NCBI GenBank assembly: GCA_943789295.1
Contig: CALSTO010000004.1
Location: 1-64,000, forward strand
Direction: 5' to 3'
DNA length: 64,000 nt
Source: MAG-121220-bin8 sp002700465
Lineage (GTDB): Bacteria; Bacteroidota; Bacteroidia; Flavobacteriales; Flavobacteriaceae
In this document: positions 42,402-51,636 of the stretch, piece after piece
Layout: the number at the start of each line of letters is the position of its first letter
How positions within the stretch are numbered: the stretch's first letter is position 1
Notes under the pieces: model-generated
Databases searched by the model: none
The model's input: only the letters and a program-made list of their open reading frames with translations
What the model was told of the DNA's origin: nothing
Position numbers and translations under genes: made by a program

Positions 42402-43456
42402 TTATAAAGTATCCATTTTTTTGGGACTCTTACAAATACATTTTTTGTGTAGTCATCTTTTTCAAAAAACAAACCAATATCTCCGTTTTTTAGTAAAGTC
42501 ATTGATGAATATGCAGACTTTCCTTTATAAATGGTTTTGGTATTTTTCCAACTGATTCCTTGGTCGTAACTGATGCTTATTGAAAGGTTATTTCTTTCTT
42601 TTGAACTAAAAGCATTAGAAAACAACAATAAACTTTTAGAATTGGTATTATAATTTATTAGACTAGCATTACAAGCTGGATCTAAAAGATCTTTGTTTTC
42701 AAAAGAAAACCAGCTTTTACCTTTATTTTTAGAAATATGAGAATATCTAAATTCATTTGAATTAACTCTCGAATTCACTAGCCAATCTCCATTTGAAAGT
42801 TCAACAATTTTTGACTCATCTCCTGGTTTTAAAGGATGGTTAAATAAAAACCAGTTCTCTCCGTTGTCATTACTACCAAACACATGTGTTCCCTTATTAA
42901 GATTAACTAAACAATGAAGAAGAGTCCCATCTTTGGTTTGAGTACCTCTTCCAGACGTAATAAACATAAAATCTTTATTCCAATCTTTTTTTGTTATTTG
43001 ACTGGTTATATCCTTAGGAACTGACCAGTTTTTTCCATTATCAGAGCTTTTAATAACCATAAGGCGATAAATGTCTCTAGCTAAGTCAAGGTTCATATAG
43101 TTATAAAAAAGAAAAATATGTCCAGTTTGTTGATCAAGAATCATTGAAGGATCTGATGCGGATTCACCATCTGGATAATCAATTATTTTTTCAATTTCAG
43201 TCCATGTTTTACCGTCGTCATAACTTTTTCTTATAACTATATTGATGTTTCTATTCCATTTTAAATCCCCACATGAATTATTTCTTTCGTCTATTGCAGC
43301 AATTAAAGTTCCATTTGTTGATGTTAAAATAGCAGGTATTCTGTAGCATGCTATTTCAGAGTTAAGAGAACTGTCAAATAGGTTTTCAAAAATTAGTTCT
43401 TGTGAAAAACAGGATATTCCAAAAAACATAACTAAAATTTTAAATATAGATTTCAT
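42398..43456 (-). CDS. exo-alpha-sialidase (BNR repeat, GH33-like)
   Basis: 352-aa secreted six-bladed propeller. A signal peptide covers about 1-19 (ends SCFSQ). The RIP motif is CYRIPAI (Arg39). A probable catalytic acid is Asp56 in AIDERN. Asp-boxes S-x-D-x-G-x-x-W occur at 78-85 (SYDDGKTW) and again as SSDNGKNW, SNDNGENW and SYDQGISW, plus a weaker SKNKGKSW. It removes terminal sialic acids or related sugars from glycans. It is the last gene of a three-gene operon with a sulfatase and a serine hydrolase, 1 nt from the latter. Confidence 0.9.
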   Translation of the reverse strand: MKSIFKILVMFFGISCFSQELIFENLFDSSLNSEIACYRIPAILTSTNGTLIAAIDERNNSCGDLKWNRNINIVIRKSYDDGKTWTEIEKIIDYPDGESASDPSMILDQQTGHIFLFYNYMNLDLARDIYRLMVIKSSDNGKNWSVPKDITSQITKKDWNKDFMFITSGRGTQTKDGTLLHCLVNLNKGTHVFGSNDNGENWFLFNHPLKPGDESKIVELSNGDWLVNSRVNSNEFRYSHISKNKGKSWFSFENKDLLDPACNASLINYNTNSKSLLLFSNAFSSKERNNLSISISYDQGISWKNTKTIYKGKSAYSSMTLLKNGDIGLFFEKDDYTKNVFVRVPKKWILYN

Positions 43457-43457
43457 T

Positions 43458-44660
43458 TTAAATTTTTATTAATAAATCAATTAATTTACTTCTTACATTA
43501 TTTGTATAAAACGATTCATTTTTTCGACTTGGATAAACTCTGTTTGTTAACAAAACAATTGTTAGTTTTTTTTCTGGATCGACCCAAAACATAGTTCCCG
43601 TAAATCCGGTATGTCCAAAACTAGTTTTAGACAAATTTTTATTTGGATATTCTCCGTAATCATTATTTGAATATGGTTTGTCAAATCCCAAACCTCTTCT
43701 AATTTGACTGTTTTCAAAAGCATAAGAAGTAAATTTTTGAATAGTTGATTGTTTAAACATAGTGCTGTTAGACTCTAAAAAACTTAACAGACTCCCTACG
43801 CCTTCTGCATTCCCAAAAAGTCCAGCGTTTCCAGAAACGCCCCCCATAAAACTAGCTGCTTCATCGTGTACAAACCCATGAATCAGCCCTTTTCTAAAAA
43901 TAGAGTCGTATTCTGATGGGACAATTTTATCTTTGCTAAATATTTTTGTTGGATTGAAAGTAAGAGTAATTTCTTTTTTATTTATAAATGTATTTTTGAA
44001 ATAATTTTCGAAACTATAACCTGTCATTTTATAAATCAAATTAGGCACATAAAAAAAGAAAAGTCCAGAGTAATCATAGGTATCTATCCTATTTAATTTA
44101 GATTTTTTTATTCGTTTAAACAACTTTTTAGAGTATGTGTTTTTTAAAAATAAATTATTATTCATTTTTATAGAAAATCGTTTGTCGATTTTAGTACGTA
44201 CAATTGATTTTTTTAAGTTGCCGTTTCTATTTTTAATAAAATTTTGGTGACTGATGTAAGGTATCCATCCGCTTGTATGACTCAAGCTTTGAAATATTGT
44301 TGTATTTTTTTTATTTGATCTTTTTAGTTCAGGAAAATAATCAGAAACTTTATCTTCAAGTTGTAATTTGTCTTCGTCATACAATTTCATGATTGAAAAC
44401 GTTGAGGCTAATACTTTTGTTAAAGAAGCTAAATCATAAACATGTTTTTGTTTGACTTTTATAATTGAATCATAAGTATGAAACCCATATGATTTATTGA
44501 TTATGATGGAATCTTTAAATTTTACGAAAAGCTGAGCCCCTGGAAAGTTTTTTAAAGTGATACTAGAATTAATCAAACTATCAATTTTTTCTGACTTACT
44601 AGTTTGTGATTGAACTTTTGAAACAAACAAAATCAATAATAATAAAATTTTAAATCTCAT
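43458..44660 (-). CDS. serine hydrolase (beta-lactamase-like), exported
   Basis: 400-aa exported protein with a signal peptide (about 1-18, ends KVQSQ). The SxxK motif is SLTK (Ser79, Lys82). The Y-S-G element (DYSGLFF) and the HTGFTG block near the C-terminus complete a class C beta-lactamase/esterase active site. It overlaps the upstream sulfatase by 11 nt and precedes the sialidase by 1 nt, so it clearly belongs to that operon. It differs from the serine hydrolase at 40944, so the two are not recent copies. Substrate unknown; an esterase acting on decorated glycans is plausible (inference). Confidence 0.88.
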   Translation of the reverse strand: MRFKILLLLILFVSKVQSQTSKSEKIDSLINSSITLKNFPGAQLFVKFKDSIIINKSYGFHTYDSIIKVKQKHVYDLASLTKVLASTFSIMKLYDEDKLQLEDKVSDYFPELKRSNKKNTTIFQSLSHTSGWIPYISHQNFIKNRNGNLKKSIVRTKIDKRFSIKMNNNLFLKNTYSKKLFKRIKKSKLNRIDTYDYSGLFFFYVPNLIYKMTGYSFENYFKNTFINKKEITLTFNPTKIFSKDKIVPSEYDSIFRKGLIHGFVHDEAASFMGGVSGNAGLFGNAEGVGSLLSFLESNSTMFKQSTIQKFTSYAFENSQIRRGLGFDKPYSNNDYGEYPNKNLSKTSFGHTGFTGTMFWVDPEKKLTIVLLTNRVYPSRKNESFYTNNVRSKLIDLLIKI

Positions 44661-46206
44661 TGATTTTAGGTATTAAAGTTTCTTTATCTCCTGCAAGCTC
44701 TTTTTGTTTGATAAGTTCCTTGTGTAATTTTAAAATTTCATTTTTATATTTTGGATTATAAATTTCATTTTTTAATTCAAACGGATCCTTAACTAAATCG
44801 TAGTACTCCCAAGCTTTTTCAGATTTTATTTTACTTGTATTTTTTTTGTTTAATCCTTCTCCATAGAAATAAATCAATTTGTTTTTGTTACTTCTAACCC
44901 CTAAGTGAGCAGGCCTTACAGGACTGTGCTCCCAATATCTGTAATAGGTAAATTTTCTTGCAAGTGAATTGTTTTTTGATTCCAAAGATTTTCTAAAGCT
45001 TTTTCCTTGAAATGATTTTGGAGGTTTAATTCCAGCGTAATCAAGAAACAATGAAGGGATGTCTAAGTTTAATATTAAATCATCAATTCTTCGAGATTTT
45101 AAAATTTGATTAGGGTAACTAATTACAAAGGGCATTCTTGAAGACTCCTCATACATCATTCTTTTATCAAAAAAACCATGTTCACCTAAAAAATAGCCTT
45201 GGTCTGATGTATACACTATTATAGTGTTATCAATCTGTTTGGATTCTTTTAAATGGTCAATGATTTTTTGAAGATTATCATCAATTGATGCAGCACACCT
45301 CAAAAAATCTTTTACAAATTTTTGATATGAAAAAGATCTTATTTCTTCTTTCGACATATTTTCAATTGAAAAAGGCATACCAGGGTATTTAGTATCAGAG
45401 TTATGATCTTTGTTTTTAGAATAATTTAACCATCTGTTCGTTAAAATTTCAAGTTGTTGACCAGTAAAACTTCTACCAGAACTAGAAGGGATATAATCAT
45501 GTAGAGATTCTGGCTCGGGGATATCAATATTTTTTAAAAACTCGTTGTGTCTTTCTGGATAATCAAAGGGTTCGTGAGTTGCTTTGAAATGAGTCATTAG
45601 AAAAAAAGGTTTTTCGGATTTTCTGTCCTTTAGCCATTTGACAGTTGAATTTCCTATTACATCCGATGAAAATCCGGGTTCTTCAACACCACCTTTGTAT
45701 CCATCCTCCCAATTTTCTTTAGTTTTAAAGATAGGATTATTATACTTGCCTTGTCCAGGTAGAACTTTATAGTAATCAAATCCAGACGGTTCTTTTTTTA
45801 AATGCCATTTGCCAATTAAAGCAGTTTGATAACCATTATTGTTTAAAATTTTTGCAATATTAAGACTATCCGGGCTTAAATGATCGCTAAGTGTGTAGAC
45901 GCCATTCTGATGACTGTATTGCCCAGTTAATATAGAGGCTCTACTGGGCACACAAATAGAATTAGTACAAAACATATTGTTTAGTACCGTGCCATTATTT
46001 GCTAAATATTTAATAGCATCATTTTTAACATAATTATCTAATATTCCATTATAAATTCCCCAAGCTTGTGAGGTGTGGTCGTCAGCCATAATAAATAAAA
46101 TATTTGGCTTTGTTTCAGGCTTATTTGTATTGCATGAGTAATTAGAGCAAAATAACACCAATACAACAAAAAGATTTTTTAAAGTTTTAATAAATGAACA
46201 AAACAT
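44650..46206 (-). CDS. sulfatase, exported
   Basis: 518-aa sulfatase with a hydrophobic N-terminus (about 11-22) and a probable lipobox near Cys25. The metal site is MADDHTSQAWG, the formylglycine motif CVPSRA (Cys85), then GKWHLKKEP and YTSDQGYFLGEHGFFDK. The DHTSQ signature resembles the N-acetylgalactosamine/heparan-type S1 sulfatases. It removes sulfate ester from a polysaccharide or glycoprotein. It is first in the sulfatase-hydrolase-sialidase operon; the divergent DUF255 gene lies 55 nt away. No FGE is seen nearby. Confidence 0.93.
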   Translation of the reverse strand: MFCSFIKTLKNLFVVLVLFCSNYSCNTNKPETKPNILFIMADDHTSQAWGIYNGILDNYVKNDAIKYLANNGTVLNNMFCTNSICVPSRASILTGQYSHQNGVYTLSDHLSPDSLNIAKILNNNGYQTALIGKWHLKKEPSGFDYYKVLPGQGKYNNPIFKTKENWEDGYKGGVEEPGFSSDVIGNSTVKWLKDRKSEKPFFLMTHFKATHEPFDYPERHNEFLKNIDIPEPESLHDYIPSSSGRSFTGQQLEILTNRWLNYSKNKDHNSDTKYPGMPFSIENMSKEEIRSFSYQKFVKDFLRCAASIDDNLQKIIDHLKESKQIDNTIIVYTSDQGYFLGEHGFFDKRMMYEESSRMPFVISYPNQILKSRRIDDLILNLDIPSLFLDYAGIKPPKSFQGKSFRKSLESKNNSLARKFTYYRYWEHSPVRPAHLGVRSNKNKLIYFYGEGLNKKNTSKIKSEKAWEYYDLVKDPFELKNEIYNPKYKNEILKLHKELIKQKELAGDKETLIPKINEI

Positions 46207-46261
46207 AAAAACATGTGTAATAAATATTTAAATTAGAAAAAAAATTTGATCCAATATTAAA

Positions 46262-48340
46262 ATGAGTAACATTAAACTTTTTATTGTAATTTTTATAATG
46301 AGCTCAAATTATATATTATCCCAAGACATGGAAAATAAATTAGTAAACGAAAAAAGTTTATACTTAAAGCAACACGCTACCAATCCAGTTAATTGGTTTC
46401 CCTGGAACGACGAGGCTTTATCTTTAGCAAAAAACTCAGATAAGTTACTTTTAATTAGTGTGGGATATTCATCATGTCATTGGTGTCATGTAATGGAAGA
46501 GGAGAGCTTTACAGATGATGATGTGGCTCAGGTTATGAATTTAAATTTCATTAATATTAAAGTTGACAGAGAAGAAAGACCAGACTTAGATGAAATTTAT
46601 ATGAAAGCATTGGTTCTAATGACAGGAAGTGGAGGTTGGCCAATGAATATTATAGCCCTTCCTGATGGCACACCAATATGGGGAGGAACTTACGTTCCTA
46701 AAACACAATGGATTCAAGTTTTAAATCAGGTTAGCGGATTTTATAAGACTAGAAAACCAGACGTCTTAGAATATGCTAATAGCGTCAGAGAGGGTGTAAA
46801 AAAAGAAGCTTTAGTAAAACCATCTCCAAGAGACGAAACATATTCAAGTGAGCTACAAATTGAGCTAGCTGAAAAAGCTTTTAAATATTCAGACAAAATA
46901 AATGGGGGAATTGGCAGTGGCCAGAAATTTCCTTTACCCTCAATGTTAAATTTCTTTATGAGATTTTCAAATGAGTATAGTAATCAAGAAATGAAAGATT
47001 TTGTCTACAATTCTTTGATGCAAATCTCCCGCGGAGGAATAAATGACAGAATTGACGGTGGATTCCACAGATACACTGTTGACAACACTTGGCATATTCC
47101 TCATTTTGAAAAAATGCTATACGATAATGCCCAGCTTTTAAGTACTTACTCAAGCGCTTTCAAAGCATTTAAAGAAGAGCGTTTCAAATCAGAACTTTAT
47201 AATATTTTCAGATTCTTAGAGTCTAAAATGACAGGAAATGACAATCTTATTTATTCAAGTATTTCTGCTGATACAAATTATGAAGATGGGACTAAAAGCG
47301 AAGGTGACTTTTACATATGGAAAGAGGAAGAACTAAAGAAAATTTTGAATGACGACTTTGAGTGGGTTTCAGAATATTACAATATAAATGAAACGGGGTA
47401 CTGGGAAAATGATAGTTATGTCTTTTATCAAACTATTTCTGATAAAGAATTTTCTAAAAAACTAGGCATTACATTAAAAGAATTTACTAAGAAATTAAAC
47501 AGAGTAAATTCTTTATTGAAAATAGAGCGAGAAAAAAGAGTTCACCCAATAATTGATTCTAAAATAATTTTCTCATGGAATGCATTAACTATTAGAGGTT
47601 TAGTTGACAGTTATAAATCAACAAAAGATCCAATTTTTCTAAATAAAGCACTTTTAATAAATTCTTCATTATCAAAAATTATGATTGATAATAATATAAT
47701 AAGACATACTAGCAGCGGTCCTACTGAGGTTTTGTTTTTTGAAGATTACAGTTATTATATTGATGCTCTTATAGGGCTGTATGAAATTACCTTTGATGAA
47801 AAATATTTACAATTTGCTGACGAATTGGTAGTGTTTTCAAACGAAAAATTTAAAGAAGAATCAGGATTTTATAGATTTTCAACTAATCAAGAAAGTTTGT
47901 TTGCAGACACATTAATTAATCTTCAAGATGGAGTTATACCCTCTGCAAACTCTGTAATGAATTTTAATTTATTTAGACTTGGCCATTTTAACGGAAACAA
48001 AGAATATTTATCACATTCTAAAATAATGATAAATAATGTAAGTGAAACAATAAAAGAGAGGGTTACAGATCATTTGTTGTGGCTTAATAACTCACATAAT
48101 TATTCTCAAAAGTTTTATGAAATCGCAATATCTGGTAATAATGCGATTGCAAAAGCTGAGGATATAATGGAAGAATATTTGCCTAATGTTTTAATAGCTG
48201 CTTCTGAAAACGTATCCAATCTTTATTTGCTTAAAGACAGATATTTTAAGGATGAAACTTATATTTATGTATGCGTGGATAATACTTGTAAATTTCCTGT
48301 TACCACAGTTTCTAAGGCTTTAGACTTAATGAAAGATTAA
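46262..48340 (+). CDS. thioredoxin-like DUF255 protein (YyaL/SSP411 family)
   Basis: 692-aa exported protein. A signal peptide covers about 1-21, ending SQ. An N-terminal thioredoxin fold has SCHWCHVM with Cys72 and Cys75. GGWPMNIIALPDGTPIWGGTYVP is the conserved DUF255 block. The C-terminal part, about 200-690, is an (alpha/alpha)6 toroid like N-acylglucosamine 2-epimerase or glycosidases (KMLYDNAQLLSTYSSAF, IFSWNALTIRGLV). The family has no settled reaction. Its 3' end overlaps the LytTR regulator gene tail-to-tail by 4 bp. The setting among glycan enzymes is suggestive but not proof of function. Confidence 0.9.
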   Translation: MSNIKLFIVIFIMSSNYILSQDMENKLVNEKSLYLKQHATNPVNWFPWNDEALSLAKNSDKLLLISVGYSSCHWCHVMEEESFTDDDVAQVMNLNFINIKVDREERPDLDEIYMKALVLMTGSGGWPMNIIALPDGTPIWGGTYVPKTQWIQVLNQVSGFYKTRKPDVLEYANSVREGVKKEALVKPSPRDETYSSELQIELAEKAFKYSDKINGGIGSGQKFPLPSMLNFFMRFSNEYSNQEMKDFVYNSLMQISRGGINDRIDGGFHRYTVDNTWHIPHFEKMLYDNAQLLSTYSSAFKAFKEERFKSELYNIFRFLESKMTGNDNLIYSSISADTNYEDGTKSEGDFYIWKEEELKKILNDDFEWVSEYYNINETGYWENDSYVFYQTISDKEFSKKLGITLKEFTKKLNRVNSLLKIEREKRVHPIIDSKIIFSWNALTIRGLVDSYKSTKDPIFLNKALLINSSLSKIMIDNNIIRHTSSGPTEVLFFEDYSYYIDALIGLYEITFDEKYLQFADELVVFSNEKFKEESGFYRFSTNQESLFADTLINLQDGVIPSANSVMNFNLFRLGHFNGNKEYLSHSKIMINNVSETIKERVTDHLLWLNNSHNYSQKFYEIAISGNNAIAKAEDIMEEYLPNVLIAASENVSNLYLLKDRYFKDETYIYVCVDNTCKFPVTTVSKALDLMKD

Positions 48341-49032
48341 TTAAAGTTAACGACCAAGTTTTTAAAGTTTTCCTTGTAACTTCCACCAATTTTATAAGGC
48401 TTTTTGTTAATGTAGGCATTACTACCGTCAATTACATCAATTTTATTAATTGCTGCAGTAGTGGATCGATGTATTCTAATAAACCTATTTCTAGGAAGAG
48501 ATTCTGTAAATGAAGTTAGTGTAGTATGAACAATAAAGTTTTTCTCTTTAGTAACTATTTTTATGTAATCTTTTAAACTCTCTATGGCTAAAATATCATC
48601 ATAATTTATTTTGACATTTAATTTGTTAACTCTTACGAAAACAAAATCAAGATCAAGACTTTTTTCATTTCTAATTCTAGTTATTAGCTTATAAGCTTTT
48701 TCCACAGCTTGTTCAAACCTTTCAAATGGGATTGGTTTCATTAAATAATCCACTACATTTAAATCGTATCCGTCAAGCGCATAATCTGAATGAGCACTGG
48801 TTATAATTGTTTTGGGTGGTGTTTCTAAACTTTTTAAAAAACTTATACCATCAATAAATGGCATATTAATATCCAAAAACATCAAATCAACTTTTTTCTT
48901 TTTAATAGTAGTTAAAGCATCATTAGCATTTGAAAAAGTTCCAACACAGACTAAAAAATCAATTTTTTTAACAAAATTTTCTATTACTTTAATTGCTAGA
49001 GGCTCATCATCTAATATTATACAGTTGATCAT
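48337..49032 (-). CDS. LytTR-family response regulator
   Basis: 231-aa two-component regulator. The receiver domain (about 1-118) has acidic pocket Asp8-Asp9, phosphorylated Asp54 (FLDINMPF) and Lys99 (DYLMKP). The C-terminal LytTR DNA-binding domain spans about 130-230, with the FVRVNKLNVKINYDDILAIESLKDYIKI and RFIRIHRSTTAAINKID blocks. Such regulators bind direct repeats upstream of targets. The start overlaps the stop of the sensor kinase (ATGA), so they are one operon. The targets are unknown but may be the nearby divergent sulfatase gene clusters (inference). Confidence 0.95.
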   Translation of the reverse strand: MINCIILDDEPLAIKVIENFVKKIDFLVCVGTFSNANDALTTIKKKKVDLMFLDINMPFIDGISFLKSLETPPKTIITSAHSDYALDGYDLNVVDYLMKPIPFERFEQAVEKAYKLITRIRNEKSLDLDFVFVRVNKLNVKINYDDILAIESLKDYIKIVTKEKNFIVHTTLTSFTESLPRNRFIRIHRSTTAAINKIDVIDGSNAYINKKPYKIGGSYKENFKNLVVNFN

Positions 49033-50102
49033 AGTTTAACTTTAAGGTGTGCAATATATTTATTTTTTTCTTCAATTACATCAAGACTATAAAAATCAGG
49101 CCCGTAATTTAACTCTAATCTTTTTTTTAGGTTTGTAAGGCCTATTCCACCAATTTGTCCTTTTATTTTTTTTGTTTGTTTTTCAAATGAATTTTCAACC
49201 CTAAAATCCAAAAGCTTTTTAGTTGCTTTCAAATCAATTTTAATATATCCGTTTTTTGTTGAATTTCTAGCTCCGTGTTTAAAAGCATTTTCAACAAGTG
49301 GAATAAGCATTAATGGTTTAACTATTATTTTTTTTGTTTTCCCACTGATGCTAAAACTTACATCAAGAGTTTCATCGTATCGTAATTTCTCAATATCAAT
49401 GTAATCTTTAATATGTGAGACTTCGTTTTGTAATGTTTGAAATTCTTTTCCGGTTTCATATAAAAAATACTTCATTAAATCAGAAAGTTTTAAAATTAAA
49501 TCGGGAGCCTTATCTGATTTATCAATAGTTAAAGAATATAAATTATTTAAAGTGTTGAAAAAGAAGTGTGGTTGAACTTGAGATCTTAAATACTTTAATT
49601 CGCTTTCTAAAAGTATTTCGTTAGTTCTTGTAAGATATTCTCTTTGCTTAATCCAGTCAATAGCTAACTTAATGGCCGTAACAAAAGCAATAACATAAAT
49701 TTCTCCAAGAATTACGTTGATTGCATAAGTAAGGTCAATCTTTGAAGTTATTCCAGCAAATTCAGGTAAGACATCTCCACTTGTAAAATAATAAGTGATT
49801 TGAAACTTTAAAACTAGAGTTAGTCCCAAACTAATAAATAGAAGAGTAAAAAACTCAATTACCTTTCCGTTAAAAAGTTTAGGAAGAAGATAAAATATAA
49901 ATATGTAAGATAAGGTAATATGAAAAGGAAACTCAATAATATTAGATTTAATGGAATATGCATAGTCTTCATAAAAATTTCCCCATCTAATAGTGTTAAA
50001 AGTAAAGTAACCTAGCCAAAATAAAATTTGACTAGAAATCGGAATCGAAGATATTTTATTATAAGTTGGATTTGTGAATAACGATCTTTTACTAACCTTC
50101 AT
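49029..50102 (-). CDS. sensor histidine kinase (LytS/His_kinase type)
   Basis: 357-aa inner-membrane kinase with four hydrophobic segments (about 22-40, 55-75, 82-105, 127-150). It has the PF06580-type phospho-acceptor region QVQPHFFFNTLNNLYSL with His179 and an atypical HATPase with PLVENAFKHGA and GGIGLTNLKKRL. It has no separate sensor domain, so the signal may be membrane-related. It phosphorylates the coupled LytTR regulator. It is divergent from the sulfatase gene at 50220 across 117 nt, which is the probable shared control region. Confidence 0.94.
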   Translation of the reverse strand: MKVSKRSLFTNPTYNKISSIPISSQILFWLGYFTFNTIRWGNFYEDYAYSIKSNIIEFPFHITLSYIFIFYLLPKLFNGKVIEFFTLLFISLGLTLVLKFQITYYFTSGDVLPEFAGITSKIDLTYAINVILGEIYVIAFVTAIKLAIDWIKQREYLTRTNEILLESELKYLRSQVQPHFFFNTLNNLYSLTIDKSDKAPDLILKLSDLMKYFLYETGKEFQTLQNEVSHIKDYIDIEKLRYDETLDVSFSISGKTKKIIVKPLMLIPLVENAFKHGARNSTKNGYIKIDLKATKKLLDFRVENSFEKQTKKIKGQIGGIGLTNLKKRLELNYGPDFYSLDVIEEKNKYIAHLKVKL

Positions 50103-50219
50103 TATGGGATTTGTATATTTAATTATAAAAACTATTACAGATAGTTAAAAAATAATATTTTGTGATTTTAAATTATAAATGACTAATTTAAAAATTCATT
50201 CTTGAAAAATTGTGTAATA

Positions 50220-51626
50220 ATGAAGTTTATTAAAATTTTACTAGTAATTATATTGTTTTCCTCATGTCAGAATAATGATAATGTAGAGTCTCCTAACGTC
50301 ATATTTATCTTAACAGATGACCTAGGGTTTGCTGATTTGAGTTCATATGGTTCAAAAATGATAGAAACACCAAACTTGGATTTGATGGCCAGTCAAGGAG
50401 CACTTCTTAATTCTTATTATTCAACACAAGCTGTTTGTTCAGCATCAAGAGCGTCAATCCTTACTGGAAGTTATCCAAACAGAATAGGATTTAGTGGAGC
50501 TCTTGGGCCTAATTCAAAAAAAGGAATTAACCCAAGTGAATTCTTAATGTCTGAAATGTTTAAACAAAATGGATATAATACCGCTATCTATGGTAAATGG
50601 CATTTAGGTGATAATAAAAAGTTTTTACCTACAAATCACGGATTTGATGACTTTTTTGGAATATTATATTCAAACGATATGTGGCCTTTTCATGCAGAGT
50701 ATCCAAATAGTTATCCTGATTTGATGTTGTACGACTATGATAAGCCGATTGAGGTATTAACAGATCAATCCGACTTAACTATGGAGTTGACTAGAAAAAG
50801 TATTTCGTTTATTGAAAAAAATAAAGACAATCCATTCTTTTTATACTTAGCACATCCTCAGCCTCATGTGCCATTGTTCGCTTCTTCAAAATTTAGGGGA
50901 AGATCAGATCATGGACTTTACACTGATGTAATTGAAGAAATAGATCATTCTTTGGGTCTTATAATGGAAACGCTAAAGAAAAATAATTTAGATAAAAACA
51001 CTGTAGTTGTTTTTACATCCGATAATGGGCCATGGCTTTCTTATGGAGGGCACGCTGGTTCAACTGGAATATACAGAGAAGGAAAAGGGACAACATGGGA
51101 AGGTGGACAAAGGGTCCCTTGTATAGTTTGGTATCCAAATGAAATCAAACCTAATTCAGTTATTAAAACTCCTTTGATGGGTATAGATTGGCTCCCGACT
51201 TTTGCAAAAATCACTAATGCAAGCTTATCAGAAAATAAAATAGATGGTAAAAATATATGGGAAAATTTAACTGGAAAAACAGATTCAGACCCTCACGAAG
51301 CATTGTTTTTTTATTATCACAAAAACAGTCTTCATGGAGTTAGATACGGAGATTATAAAATGTATTTTCCACACAGATATAGAACTTTAAACGGGAAAAA
51401 AGGGAGAAATGATGGAACCCCAATAAAATATGAATATGTAGATCTCAAAGAAAATGAACTGTATAATTTAAAAACTGACCCCTCTGAAACTAAAAATATT
51501 CTTAATGAATTTCCTGAAATTGTAAAAAAAATAAACGCTTTAGCTGATAATAAAAGAAAAGAAATTGGAGATGATCTAACCAATGTTGTTGGTTTAGAAA
51601 ATAGAGAAGTTGGGATGATTGAATAA
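50220..51626 (+). CDS. sulfatase (arylsulfatase type), lipoprotein
   Basis: 468-aa sulfatase. The start is the ATG at 50220; the TTG at 50202 would add six residues. Lipobox SSC gives Cys16. The metal site is TDDLGFADLSS, the formylglycine motif CSASRASILTG (Cys73), then GKWHLGD and FTSDNGPWLS with Asp-Asn. The TGSYPNRIG and HPQPHVPLFAS blocks are typical of arylsulfatase A-like S1 enzymes. It is the first gene of a plus-strand cluster and ends 10 nt before the glycosylasparaginase ATG. Confidence 0.94.
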   Translation: MKFIKILLVIILFSSCQNNDNVESPNVIFILTDDLGFADLSSYGSKMIETPNLDLMASQGALLNSYYSTQAVCSASRASILTGSYPNRIGFSGALGPNSKKGINPSEFLMSEMFKQNGYNTAIYGKWHLGDNKKFLPTNHGFDDFFGILYSNDMWPFHAEYPNSYPDLMLYDYDKPIEVLTDQSDLTMELTRKSISFIEKNKDNPFFLYLAHPQPHVPLFASSKFRGRSDHGLYTDVIEEIDHSLGLIMETLKKNNLDKNTVVVFTSDNGPWLSYGGHAGSTGIYREGKGTTWEGGQRVPCIVWYPNEIKPNSVIKTPLMGIDWLPTFAKITNASLSENKIDGKNIWENLTGKTDSDPHEALFFYYHKNSLHGVRYGDYKMYFPHRYRTLNGKKGRNDGTPIKYEYVDLKENELYNLKTDPSETKNILNEFPEIVKKINALADNKRKEIGDDLTNVVGLENREVGMIE

Positions 51627-51636
51627 TTTTTTAAAA

